From Telmatactis stephensoni (Eukaryota; Cnidaria; Anthozoa; Actiniaria; Isophelliidae): a stretch of DNA of 64,000 nucleotides. This document shows, in pieces, positions 45,891 to 56,228 of the stretch (the stretch's first letter is position 1; each line of letters opens with the position of its first letter). A model generated the notes under the pieces. That model made no database searches. It had not been told where the DNA came from and was given only the letters and a program-made list of their open reading frames with translations. Made by a program: the position numbers and the translations under genes. The stretch is from the NCBI GenBank assembly GCA_029948255.1, contig JALIZF010001883.1, positions 1 to 64,000 on the forward strand, read 5' to 3'.

Positions 45891-46630
45891 AACGCGTACA
45901 CAACTGTCAAAGTATGCTTTCCTTTTAATATCGATAATATCAATGTTATTATACTACTACAACAGTACTGGTACTAGTGCTTTATTGAGGTAAACATGGC
46001 GAATTATTTGACGATCGCGGAAGCCTTAAACGTCCTTATCACATTCAATCCACACTTTAACAAGTCAGTAATGACTTCTAATAACAGCTTTACCTTATTT
46101 TTGAACTTAGCGCCCAAAATTGTACTCGAAAGTACGGGGTTCTGGTCCTTTCTTCACTTTTGGCCTGAGTTTGACCCGTGATATTTCTCCATCTGCACTG
46201 CCTTCGATTAAAGTAATTATCCACAACACTCTAGCGGTAGGTAGACTGCTTACATATCAGGATTTGGGTACTTGAACATAATTTCGAAGAATTAATGAGA
46301 TTGCTAATGAAATGTTCCAGAATAAAATTCCCACATTCAACATGCAAAAAAATTTTAAACCAAAAATACACGCATGCGCAGACAAATTCTCTATATGCTA
46401 GTTGCAGCGTAAATGAATAAATCAAAATATAATTATTCACCGATCCCATGCACCTTTTCGGTCTCAGGTTCTATGTTCTGTGTTTTTAGACCTGACAATG
46501 TTAACATATCAAACTCATTGCATACATTTTGGAACATTTGTCAAAGTCGGTCCCAGCCTTCTGATTTGCTCTCTTGCTATGCGCAGTGAAATTCAATACT
46601 TAAATACAATGGGTGAAAGCGTGATACAAA

Positions 46631-47347
46631 ATGGCGGATGTAAAGCCGAAGAGAACCCGAAAAGTTACAAAGCGATTTATTGACGAAATTTGCGAAGCCC
46701 AACCAAAAAAAGTTAAAAATTCAAGAACCAGAGATAACACTCTTTATGAAGTTGAGATTAAAGAAGTGGATAAAGCTGGAAAAAGAGTGAAAATACACTT
46801 CAAAGGTTATAGTGATAAGTATGACGAGTGGAGACCATACAGTGAAAGCTGTTTGCCAATTATACGTTTCGAACGAAAGACTCAGCCTACTGATTCATCC
46901 CTCGAGGAGCGTATGCAGTGTTTTCACGAACTACTTTACAGAGAAGTCAAGAGAAAGCTATATTCCGGTCGTAAAGACGACCCAGAAGTACGAATTGAAG
47001 TTGCTGTAGATCAGGATGTGTTTTATCAAGGGATTGGAAATGTCGATGCGAAGAAGATATGGAGAAGAAATAAATTAGTTTATTTTATTCAATCAAATGA
47101 AACACTGGATCTGTATATTGGCTGTAAGTGGAATGAAAGGATTTTCAATCAGAATGGAGACTATGCATATGTTGTACCTGGAACTGTAACATTTTGGTTG
47201 TCAAAGAGAAACCCCATAGTTGAATTTAAACTAATAGGTGAAAAATACATAAAGTCAGAAATAGAGGATGGTTATCAAGTTGTGTTTAATTTTGTTCGTG
47301 GCGATGGCAACAGACGTGGATATGTAAACAGCAATCATTGCATATAA
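46631..47347 (+). CDS. Chromo-barrel/Tudor-knot-like domain protein
   Basis: A single-exon frame of 238 residues from an ATG with a clean open start. The first ~35 residues are very basic (KPKRTRKVTKRF), suggesting a nuclear protein. Residues about 38-75 (LYEVEIKEVDKAGKRVKIHF then KGYSDKYDEWRPYSE) match the pattern of Tudor-knot/chromo-barrel domains such as in MOF/MRG proteins (RVKIHYKGWS..YDEW), which bind methylated histones or RNA. The rest is unrecognised. It ends 258 bp from the stop of the convergent transposase-like gene, so the two may be partners within one mobile element, with this protein guiding chromatin targeting. That pairing is inference from adjacency only. It may equally be a stand-alone host gene. 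Confidence 0.65.
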   Translation: MADVKPKRTRKVTKRFIDEICEAQPKKVKNSRTRDNTLYEVEIKEVDKAGKRVKIHFKGYSDKYDEWRPYSESCLPIIRFERKTQPTDSSLEERMQCFHELLYREVKRKLYSGRKDDPEVRIEVAVDQDVFYQGIGNVDAKKIWRRNKLVYFIQSNETLDLYIGCKWNERIFNQNGDYAYVVPGTVTFWLSKRNPIVEFKLIGEKYIKSEIEDGYQVVFNFVRGDGNRRGYVNSNHCI

Positions 47348-47605
47348 GGTCATCATGTTTATTGAATTTACAATATATTTTTTTAACACAGTCTATATAT
47401 TTTTACTATATTTTTCTTCAGCACTATATTTTTAGGCTTATAATGAATAACTAGACTAGACATCCATGAAGACATGACTTATTAGGCCATATTGATACAT
47501 GTTGGGATAGTCTGAAGAGTGCTGTCACTGCTATTCAGTTTACAAGAACCAAAGAGATTTACATATTTTTATTCTAATATGATAAGATTAGAAATAGGAG
47601 CTATT

Positions 47606-50154
47606 TTACATACTACAGCTTGGCTTCCATTTCCCATTGACTTTAACAAGATGAGCACAAAAAGTAAGACAATTGCAATGTTTACATTTAGCAGTACATG
47701 TTTTGAGAGTATGACCAGATTGTGAACAATTGCTACATTTGTGTATCTCTTTCTCTCTTGAACACCCAGCAGCTTCTAGAAACTGGATTCTATACTTCTT
47801 TAACATGAGCTGTTTTAAAGCAAAAATTCCCCTGTGATTGGATGCTCTAAAGTAATTTTTGGATGCTGTGTCATTATACTTTTCCATGCCCTGCTGATTG
47901 AAGACTGCAACATTTTTGTACAGTTTCAGGAACTCAGGAACATGAAAAAACAGAGCATGCATGTAAGGTGTCACATCCTTAGCTTGATACAAAGATAAAA
48001 ACATCTCAAACCAGTTTTTTAGCTTGTTTTTGAAACTGGCTATTGATTCCTCTGTGTCATAGCTTAATTTTAAGTCCCCAACAATTTCCATAAAGCCCTC
48101 CCATAACTGATGTAATTTTTCTACATTGCTGTCACCTGGTAAAAGAGTTGAGAAATCTATATTTTGTAGAACAGTGAGTTTTTCTGGACCAGTCAAATCT
48201 CTGTAGTCAAGCTTTTTCGTATCTTTGTTGATTTTAAATTCAAAAGATATATGAACACTCTTAAGAAAAGATTCATATTTTGCCATGTGTCTGTATTTTT
48301 CTCTTGAAAAGCCATTGGAAAAAGTTGCCTTCTCGCAAGCATCCTTTCTTCGAAGTTCCCTGATTAAAAGCCCAATTAAGTTATCTGATATACGAAGAAA
48401 TAAATGTAATGTATCAATTATGACATGGTCAAGGGGAATAAATGAAAATAATGGAGCATGTTTACAGTTGAATTTCCTTGAATTGGATAAATTACTGATT
48501 TCATCTAGTGTTCTGGCACCTTTGTCAGTGTCAGAAAGTGACCAAATCTTAGTAATATCATACCTTTCATTGCGAGGACATGTGCACCATATGCAAGCAT
48601 AGTCCTGGTTGGCAGCTCCAAGCCCACAAACACATGCCAAACATTTCCAATCCCCACCCAAAAAGTATTCAATGTCATAAGTTTTGTTATCCACCTTAAT
48701 TTTTTTTAGGTTAGCCATTTCTGTAACCAAATCAGATAGACTTTCTTTAAGACCCTCATAGGTCTCATTAGTTTTGAGAATTGCTAGTAAATAATTACCT
48801 TTTTCACTTACTGCAATATTTTTTTCATTTAAGATGGTATAAGTAAAATTTACAAGTTTGAGTCTTTTACCAATGTTAGTGCCATCACCACTAAGTTTTA
48901 TCTTTATTTTAGCATCATAGTTCAATTGTCCTTGTTTTTGTAGCCTTTCTAACTGTTCTTTCAAACTATCTTTAAAGGAAATTTGTATTCCTTCTGCCTC
49001 TCCAGGTGTATTCTTTAAATTCCAATTTAGATTTAGTTTTTGTATGCCCTGTGTGATTTTATATTTATTAGGAATATCACTAGATTTCATAGATAGCTCA
49101 TGCCATGCTTCATCTGAAATGTAGAATTTGTCTTTTATGTAAATCCACATATTTATGTTATCAATATCTTCATCTGTTAATGTTTTTTCATTGTTATTCA
49201 GCAATGGCAATTCTCCATCTTCGATTAAAGAAATTGTTTCATACTTTTCAGAATCCTCATTATAAATTTCAACTTTTGTGGCAATAAAATTGTACAAACC
49301 CATAAATGACAGTGTTGTTTGGCAATCTTGCTTTATTTTATTTAAAACCCTGGCCTTGTGTTGTCTTGAATAATCGGTAAATTTTTTCTTTTTGCTTGGA
49401 CCTCTGTTCCCTTTTTTTTGTAATCTTGCCACAGTTCTTGCCAGCGTTTTGAATTTTTTCCTGTAGAATCCCCTACTTTTCTCAGAATTTTTCAAAACTT
49501 GATCAAGCTTTTCTTCAATTTTCATTCTTTTGGCTTGCTCTTCTGCAATATCCACTTCAAGCTTCCTTTTCTCTCCTTGAAGTACTTTTTTCTGTTCTAA
49601 GACTTCAGTGGTGTCAAATTCATTGTAATATACTCGAAAATTGTACTTCTTTCCATTCCACATATTGATTAATCGCGCTATTCCATTGCCACCACAGTTT
49701 CTGGCTGCTTTCTTAAATGCACTGGAGAGCTGGGAGATTTTCTTCTTGAAAACATTTTTAATTCGATTATTGACGATTACTCCTTTTATCCCAGATTTAC
49801 TCAATATTTTTTCTACGATTCTAGTAATGGCAGAGTCTGCATCCTCGCCAAGTTGCTTTTCGTGCTCTTTGGACAGGACGTAAATAAGATAGCTGAAATT
49901 ATAATATTTCTAGTTTAGCAGGCTGACTTTTATTTTTAAAGGAATTTGTAAAAAAATAAAAAAATAAATAAAATAAATAACTAAGCATAAATAGAATATA
50001 TATACACTTACTTGTTGATTTCAAACGAACAATATGGTAATCCATTGCCTTTTGCGCCGTTCGAATCTTCTTTAAAATCATTTGCAGCCGTTCCTTCTAC
50101 CACGAGAAAAAGGATTATACACGAGAGAATCGCTCCGTTAACTCCAAGTGCCAT
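47606..50154 (-). CDS. Transposase-like DDE protein with zinc knuckle and signal-peptide-like first exon
   Basis: Two minus-strand exons join in frame: 50154-50012 (ATG; phase 2 out; donor AACAA/GTAAGTG) and 49892-47606 (acceptor TTATAATTTCAG), 809 residues. Residues 1-24 (MALGVNGAILSCIILFLVVE onward) form a hydrophobic signal-like segment ending in small residues. A coiled coil lies at about 143-187, and a lysine-rich patch follows. Candidate catalytic acids are D384 (KLSGDGTNIGKR), D462 (FLGGDWKCLACVCGLG, just before a CIWC pair) and E718 (FNQQGMEKYND), with a HVIIDTLHLFLRISD block between. Near the C-terminus is a CX2CX4HX4C zinc knuckle (CSNCSQSGHTLKTC) plus more Cys/His. The spacing and motifs resemble cut-and-paste transposases, but I cannot name the superfamily. 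The long second exon is intact with no stops. The signal-like start is odd for a DNA-acting protein; the longer second-exon frame alone also has downstream methionines. Confidence 0.65.
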
Positions 50155-51439
50155 TATACGTATTTAGTTTTAGAGAAATCTGCATGTATTATATACCAAA
50201 ACGCGCCAAATTTGTTGATCTATTTGAATATCGCGGTAACGTAGCCTTACGGACATGCGTATTAAAGTATAAAGCCATTGAAGTCATGCTATGGGCTAAA
50301 GATAGTAAGAATTACTGTCACGACAACTCCAATTTCGAACAGAAACATCAAATTATACGCAAGATATATTTAATGCATCGTCTGGAAACATAACAAAATA
50401 GAAATTATATATACCAAAGATGTATGAACTGCCGGTAACATAAAGATTCATAGTAACAATAAAACAGAGATAGCGAAAACGCTCAGAGATATAGGTATTT
50501 TTGTACGGTAGCGAATGCGTGACATTCGCTATTTGAAACCTTAGAGGCAAATGTTAACAGTGAATTTGATATGATTTGTGACATTTTAACTTCTTCTTTT
50601 TTTCACTCGTGGTCATTCGTAGCCACTTGTGGTCACTCCGCAGTGTGTAGTTTTAGAAAAGGGGTATCACATTTCCAATTCCACCATCTTTCTCCAGTCA
50701 AATTCTTTTATTTCTATCATCTCTTTGGTTACAGGGGGCACCTCACGGGCACCTTTATTTGGACTCCCCGTTGGATACGCCTCTGTTAGTAGTCATGGAG
50801 ACATCAATGAATTGCAATGATTTCTTGAGGTTACTAGAAGTAAAATTATTATGGGGTTTACCTTAGATAAAATGAATTCGAAGGTTCTAATAGATATTAA
50901 ATACAATAGCTGATCAGTGAATTCTGTATTGTAATGGTGTTATGTCAAGAGTGCTCAACAACCCACTTTCCTCAATTTACATAAATTGATGTCTAGATCA
51001 CTTGATAAGTGTTCCCACGCAAATTACAGTTAATTATTAACAAACCTGGGGGAAAAATATCCGCTCCGCAGTGCCAGCCAGACACAATTTCATAAACCGT
51101 TTCCCAGTCAGCCGTCAGTGTTTAAACATGGTTTCCCAGCCAGGATGCGGTATGAAAATGGTTTCCCAGCCAGGATTCGGTATGAAAATGGTTTTCCAGA
51201 CAGTTAGCGCTCCAGTATGGATTTTTTTGCCAGCTAGCTCATCAGAGTCTTGTTTTTGCCAGCTAGTAAAAATATATACCTCTAATTGCAAGAACGTTGT
51301 CATTGTAGAAGACAAAAAAAGGATCTCCCTTGAGGGCTCTTCTTTTGTCTTTTCTAACTAATCCTTGATACACTAAATCACAAAATGCCTTTTTTTATGA
51401 CAATGTTCTTGCAGTTAGGTGCGCGTACTTAGGAAGGGA
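50155..51439. other. Flank of the transposase-like gene; short repeats only
   Basis: A TCACTCGTGGTCATTCGTAG repeat block lies at 50602-50636 and is an inverted match of 43569-43593. A short tandem repeat of about 33 bp (GGTTTCCCAGCCAGGAT..CGGTATGAAAAT) lies at 51127-51195. No supported gene. Confidence 0.5.
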
Positions 51440-51572
51440 TAAATACCTCGAAGCTCGGCTTTTAGCCATATACATCCCGAGGGCCGTAGGCCCGAGGAAT
51501 GTATATGGATAAAAGCCGAGCTTCGAGGTATTTATCTGCCTTATCATATGATTGAGGAGGTTTTCACACAAA
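51440..51572. mobile_element. Hairpin element related to 79-523
   Basis: Inverted arms AAATACCTCGAAGCTCGGCT and AGCCGAGCTTCGAGGTATTT enclose CCGAGGGCCGTAGGCC. The right end ATATGATTGAGGAGGTTTTCACAC equals the TIR of the element at 79-523. The left TIR is missing, so this copy is truncated. Confidence 0.7.
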
Positions 51573-51732
51573 AGCAATTCAAAAAGACAATCACTAATGA
51601 GATCATTGTTACCGAATTCCCAGAAGGAAACCTTAAATAATTATTTTTCAATTCTATTAACTATGATTCAGAGAAACACTAACGAACTTCATGATAACTC
51701 ACAAAAGATTTTTTTGATGAGAAGATTCCATC

Positions 51733-51930
51733 AGTTAGCTCAGTAGTATAGTGGTTAAAAGCGGGTATAGGAGTGAAGAAAGTCTCGGGTTCGAATGTCT
51801 GTCATTTATCAAAGACTTTTTTTCCACCAAAAATCGCTACTTAGTATATTTCTAAGAAAATTTCTAAGTCTTGATGCATGTCCACACATAAATCATCTAA
51901 GGAAGTATGGAACGAAATTATAAATTCAAG
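51733..51930 (+). mobile_element. tRNA-derived SINE-like element
   Basis: A box-A-like TTAGCTCAGTAGTATAGTGG is followed at the right distance by GGGTTCGAATGTC (box B) and by a body shared with 935-1110. No acceptor stem pairing is seen, so not a tRNA gene. Confidence 0.65.
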
Positions 51931-52240
51931 TGATGTATCTATATAAGTAGAGGTTTGGTATAAACTTTACAGCAAAAATTCAACGCTATAAAACTCTTAA
52001 AACTCTTAAACTCCATAAGAGTAATAAAAATATTTTAAAAAGTTAAGACGACGTTTCGACGTTACATAACTTCATTATCAAGTCAAAAAAGGAAAAATGA
52101 ATACGAATATAAATATAAGATGAACAATGGAATAAAATTAATGAGCTTTTTCTAAGGTAAACATTAACCCAAAGGAAATGTCAAGTCAATTCATAGCAAT
52201 TAAGTGAATAGTTTAGCACGAATCGAATCTGATTGCGTGT
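51931..52240. promoter_or_regulatory. 3' tail of the Penelope-like element with conserved hairpin
   Basis: Downstream of the minus-strand ORF. On the minus strand it contains CTTGATAATGAAGTTATGTAACGTCGAAACGTCG (split: TTGATAATGAAG, hairpin GTTATGTAAC, then GTCGAAACG) at about 52040-52095. A hairpin followed by CGAAACGT also occurs after the other Penelope frames here, so it is probably a functional RNA part of the element. Confidence 0.5.
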
Positions 52241-53518
52241 TTAAGCTAGGTTTAATGTTTTTTTTATGAATAGCATTTCATAGACCAAGCAGTCCCTTTT
52301 GTTGTTACATTTTTTGAGGACTTTGAAAAGATGATCAATTGGGAATGTATTGTCCTTGCCATGCTGTGATGATAAGTGTCTACCAATAGCAGAGTTCTTG
52401 TGTTCAGCGACTTGTTGATGTAGGTGTCGGGGGGTATACCCGACATAACTTGCATCGCACAAGTCACACTTGAAGAGATATACAACGCGCTGATTGTTTA
52501 CTATTGAAGGTTTTGACTCTTTAGCTGACAGGATTTGATCCAGCTTCTTACTTGTGAAAACTGGTTTGACATTGGTGCCAGTCTTACAGTTTAAAGAAAA
52601 CAGTTCCTTACGAGCTCTGTCAGCTGATGCTTGATCTTTAAATGGAATCTTTAAATAAACGGGTGGTGATTTTTCTTCTTCGGTACTTGAAGTTTCTTTG
52701 CCTTGCATTTGGTCTTGCGAAAATCTCTGAATGGTTGATTCAACGATGATGGTGGGATAGCCCAGTTTAGAAAACATACGACGAAGCTTTGCACATTCAG
52801 TAGAAAATGCTTCAGTGGATGAAGATAGGCGATATGCACGATCGACCATCGTATTTACAAGACATTTCTTATAGCGGTTGTCTACATGACTCTGGAAGTG
52901 GAGGAGTAGTCCAGTGTCAGTAGGTTTCCTGTAAACTTGAGTTTCAAGCTTATTACCGATTCGGGTGATAAGCATGCCGAGGAACGGAATGGAATTGTTA
53001 TTTTCAAGTTCCATTGTAAAGGCCACATTTTTATGAACGTTGTTGAGCAGTTGAAGAAATTCTGTAGCTGTTACAATATTGGGCATTATAACCAGAGTAT
53101 CATCAACATAACGTCGGTACAACTGTGGAATCTTGTTTTCCTGTTCTAACTGGCTTTCTATGGAGCACATGAAGACATTGGCTAGCAAGGGCCCAAGTGG
53201 GGAGCCCATTGCGACGCCATCTATTTGTTCAAATAACTCACCATTGAATTGAAATAATTGATGAGTAGTGGCGATTTGAAGCAGCTCGACGAGTTGATGT
53301 TTTCTAAGTTGTAAGTTGTAGGTCTTGTTGAACCAGTTATCATTGAAGGCTTTATCTGCCAATATATTGATGGTCTCTTCAAGGGGTACATTGGTAAATA
53401 ATGCAGTGACGTCATATGAGATAAGCACATCGTCAGGCTCAAGGTCGATCTCTCGAATTTCTTGTGCAAAACCAAAAATATCATTGATACAATATTTATT
53501 GGTAGAGAGTGAATGCAA
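52241..53518 (-). CDS. Penelope-like element reverse transcriptase with GIY-YIG endonuclease (5'-truncated)
   Basis: The frame of 425 residues covers most of the RT and the whole C-terminal nuclease. RT motifs are seen in order: LISYDVTALFTNVP, then GVAMGSPLGPLLANVF, then the catalytic YRRYVDDTLVI, and FLGMLITR..LETQVYRKPT. Residues from about 330 have VVYLFKCDLCDASYVGYTPR, the GIY-YIG nuclease start with a Cys pair, and further on RHLSSQHG. This architecture is diagnostic of Penelope-like retroelements, which reverse-transcribe at nicks made by the nuclease. The first codon is a TTG and the RT N-terminus is missing upstream, where stops appear, so it is truncated and not autonomous. The remaining frame is intact, suggesting a fairly young insertion. 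Confidence 0.85.
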   Translation of the reverse strand: MHSLSTNKYCINDIFGFAQEIREIDLEPDDVLISYDVTALFTNVPLEETINILADKAFNDNWFNKTYNLQLRKHQLVELLQIATTHQLFQFNGELFEQIDGVAMGSPLGPLLANVFMCSIESQLEQENKIPQLYRRYVDDTLVIMPNIVTATEFLQLLNNVHKNVAFTMELENNNSIPFLGMLITRIGNKLETQVYRKPTDTGLLLHFQSHVDNRYKKCLVNTMVDRAYRLSSSTEAFSTECAKLRRMFSKLGYPTIIVESTIQRFSQDQMQGKETSSTEEEKSPPVYLKIPFKDQASADRARKELFSLNCKTGTNVKPVFTSKKLDQILSAKESKPSIVNNQRVVYLFKCDLCDASYVGYTPRHLHQQVAEHKNSAIGRHLSSQHGKDNTFPIDHLFKVLKKCNNKRDCLVYEMLFIKKTLNLA

Positions 53519-53642
53519 GAAATTTTTCAGAGGAATTTTTTTCGATACTATTTGTGACGCTATAATTCAATGTACTCGAATGCTGGGAATTTTCCTCGTA
53601 CGTGATCACATGGCTATGAATGTACGTTGACAGAAGTAAGTC

Positions 53643-53842
53643 AGATGAACAATACAATACAATACAATACAATAACTTTATTATTGGTACTTTGGTATTT
53701 TCATACATGAGTATAGTCCAATATATAATTAAATAAAACAACAACAAAGAATAACATATTTCTAAATATATATAAGTCTATCATCTAACTCCAGGTCTGA
53801 TTCAAATCTATACTTGTTGAGTTTGACATCATTACTTGAAAT
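53643..53842. repeat. (AATAC)n tract and AT-rich spacer
   Basis: A run of ACAATACAATACAATAC at 53649-53678, then TTTATTATTGGTAC. Such short pentamer runs often mark the tail of a non-LTR element, but no coding part is left. Confidence 0.5.
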
Positions 53843-54806
53843 TAGGGGACTTGTCAGAAATTAGCAGGGGGGAGAGGGGGGTGGAAACAGAGGGGGGGCC
53901 ACAACTTTTTGAGCCTCAGAAAAGGGAGGGGTCATGAAAAATGAGCCGTTAAAAGGGGGAGGGTCATGCAAATATATGCCCGTGATCATGTAGAGGTTCA
54001 CCCACAGAAGAAAAAGGAAGTTCTTTATTTGGCAAAAAACAAAAAGAGAAAAAAAAGAACAACGGTTTACGGAACGTTATGGATATAAACTGTGAAGTAC
54101 TATAGCAAGAATTTAACAAACATCTAGTTTTCTAGTTTAGAGATGATGAGTGAGAAGAGAAAAATGGAAAAGAATAACAAGAATTTGAAAGAGAACACTA
54201 TGTCTTATGAGGAATTTGACTGGATGGAAATGCTGAATAGTGGAACACTAGCGAAAGAACGTGTATGTGTTCTGGACAAATACATCAATAAACATAATTT
54301 GCTTGCAGTGAAAGGTAAAAACAAGCCACAGAAAGTCAATGCTATTATGGATCACCTACGGTCATTTGCTGAGAGCACACAAACAAACAAACAATGCTCC
54401 CTCAGTGTGGAAGAGGTGGATGATCATGATGAATGTGAGGTAGATGAAGGGGATGAGGCATTACCCACTTGTTCTATAGTGATGAAGACTTTGTATTGGG
54501 AAAAATAGGAGAGTCGAGTGATCAGTCGGACTCTTAATGCTGTCATCGAAAATGTATGTATGTAGCATGACAAAGAACAGATTAGGAATATATTTTGAGT
54601 TTTCATAATACTGACTCACCCTCGTGTATTGCAAGAACTAGATTTTATCATTCATACAAGAGGGGGAGGGTCATGATATTTTAGGCCAAGCTCAAGGGGA
54701 GGGTTAGCAAATTTCACTCCCATTGCAGGGATGGGTCACCTAATTTCCGAACCCAAATTTAAAATTCCCCCCCCCCTCCCCCTGCTAATTTCTGACAAGT
54801 CCCTTA
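53843..54806. mobile_element. 964-bp TIR element with an internal ORF
   Basis: Ends TAGGGGACTTGTCAGAAATT and its mirror AATTTCTGACAAGTCCCTTA form a ~29-bp TIR continuing into G-rich or C-rich runs. Beside both ends there are GGAGGGTCATG words in inverted arrangement. One plus-strand ORF (54143-54508) sits inside. No transposase is present, so it would depend on a helper. Confidence 0.75.
54143..54508 (+). CDS. Small ORF of the TIR element, SAP-like helix-turn-helix segment
   Basis: The 121-residue frame has a lysine-rich start, then residues about 31-75 (LNSGTLAKERVCVLDKYINK, HNLLAVKGKNKPQKVNAIMDHL). That pattern of a hydrophobic helix, H.L...GKN, and a second helix resembles SAP-type DNA-binding motifs. 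It ends in an acidic stretch (DDHDECEVDEGDEA). It lies wholly within the TIRs. It may be the leftover C- or N-terminal part of a longer transposase gene. I do not recognise a family, and it has no visible promoter. Confidence 0.4.
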   Translation: MMSEKRKMEKNNKNLKENTMSYEEFDWMEMLNSGTLAKERVCVLDKYINKHNLLAVKGKNKPQKVNAIMDHLRSFAESTQTNKQCSLSVEEVDDHDECEVDEGDEALPTCSIVMKTLYWEK

Positions 54807-55416
54807 GTTGTATTTGTATATATAAATCATTCAGTTTCCTAGCGAAGAAGGCCGAATGGCCGAAACGTACGAATAAACAGATATTTAAAGTTACAAGTTG
54901 CGTGGATTGTTTTTTCATATTCTACTTATATATATATAAGTGACGTCCATAAGCGAGATCTGACACGACAAGACTTAGTTGACAACACCAACATACGAAA
55001 TCACGTCACCGATTTTAACTGTCTATAAGTCTTTGAAGCTTTGTGCATAGCATCCTTACAGCCAACCTTAAACCAACAAGCAACGGACTCCGCAAGAACA
55101 TTGTTACTATTTGGTAACAAATAGACATCTTTTGAAAGGTTATACAATTGTAACATGTTCGTCACACAATACTCTACTCTGTATAATAACCGTTTGTAAA
55201 TTTTTAATTTCTTTTCGTCCTGATGATAACAGCAGAGCACTGTCGAAACGCTTCAACAAATAAATCGTTTTCATTCTACCTGTATCTTTGTGATGATATA
55301 TATCACAAAAAAAAAACATACGAAAGCTAGAGAAATTTGAAGAGAAAATCATCGATTTGAATTATTCGGTCGCCTTTAATTCTATATGTATCAAAGAAGG
55401 TCTGCTACCAAACTAC
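54807..55416. other. No gene; one Penelope-tail-like hairpin
   Basis: At about 54843-54868 GAAGAAGGCCGAATGGCC followed by GAAACGT matches the hairpin of the Penelope tails at 55640 and 57428 with changed stem bases. The rest is AT-rich without supported genes. Confidence 0.45.
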
Positions 55417-55420
55417 ACCA

Positions 55421-55500
<80 letters not shown>
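55417..55500. repeat. (TA)n then (GA)n microsatellite
   Basis: ATATATATATATATA at 55421-55436 is followed by about 30 GA units to 55499. It abuts the Penelope tail, as the (GA)n at 5984 also does. Confidence 0.9.
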
Positions 55501-55502
<2 letters not shown>

Positions 55503-55849
55503 AGTGAAGAGGTGTTCTGTCCAACGATGCATTCCCAGTAAAAGGATCCTTGAGGATTCACAGTCTGCACTTCATAGAAATATCTTGAATTTAGTTGAAA
55601 GAGAAGGCAGGCAACTTCTAATGTCCTATAAAAATTTAATAAACGTTTCGACCTTCGGTCTTCTTCAGTAAAAGTAAAATTAAATAAGGTAAAATAAAAC
55701 TATTAAAAAATATGTACAAGGTAAAAGAAGGGGATGGTGAATGGCACAAAATGCAAGGTCTATTTATACTATTTAAGTCATTAATATTCAAGTTCAAAAA
55801 ACAACGTGGGAATGAACCACTTATTTTGCAAAGGGAGCTAAAATTAAAA

Positions 55850-56228
55850 TTAAAAATTAACTCTATTTTTGGACCTAAACTCCTGCCTTTTATTAAGGCC
55901 ATAAGGGCGTAACGTATGGAGTTGAGCTGTCCAATAAGCTTCTCTAGTGAGAAGCTTTTTATCTACATCTATAATAGAGTTAATTTTCTCAATCGCAATG
56001 AATTGGAAATCAGTTAAAGAATGTGCGCTATTGTTAAAATGTATCGCAGTTTCACAAGTCTTTTTATTATTTAACATAGCAGACTTGTGATTGCGGAACC
56101 TAATTTTAAGTTCATTAGAAGTTGATCCTACATATTGTAGTTTACATTTTGTACAAGATACTAAATAGATGACATTTGAAATTTGACTCCATGAATTTAC
56201 GGAATACATCAATTCTCTATATCCCACA
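55850..56228 (-). pseudogene. Penelope-like GIY-YIG endonuclease fragment (left copy)
   Basis: The minus-strand frame holds ISNVIYLVSCTKCKLQYVGS, the GIY-YIG start with CTKC, and continues KIRFRNHKSAMLNNKKTCET to a TAA near 55850. The frame runs beyond the element junction at about 56228 into sequence belonging to the other copy, so the apparent start is false. The RT is absent. Confidence 0.7.
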
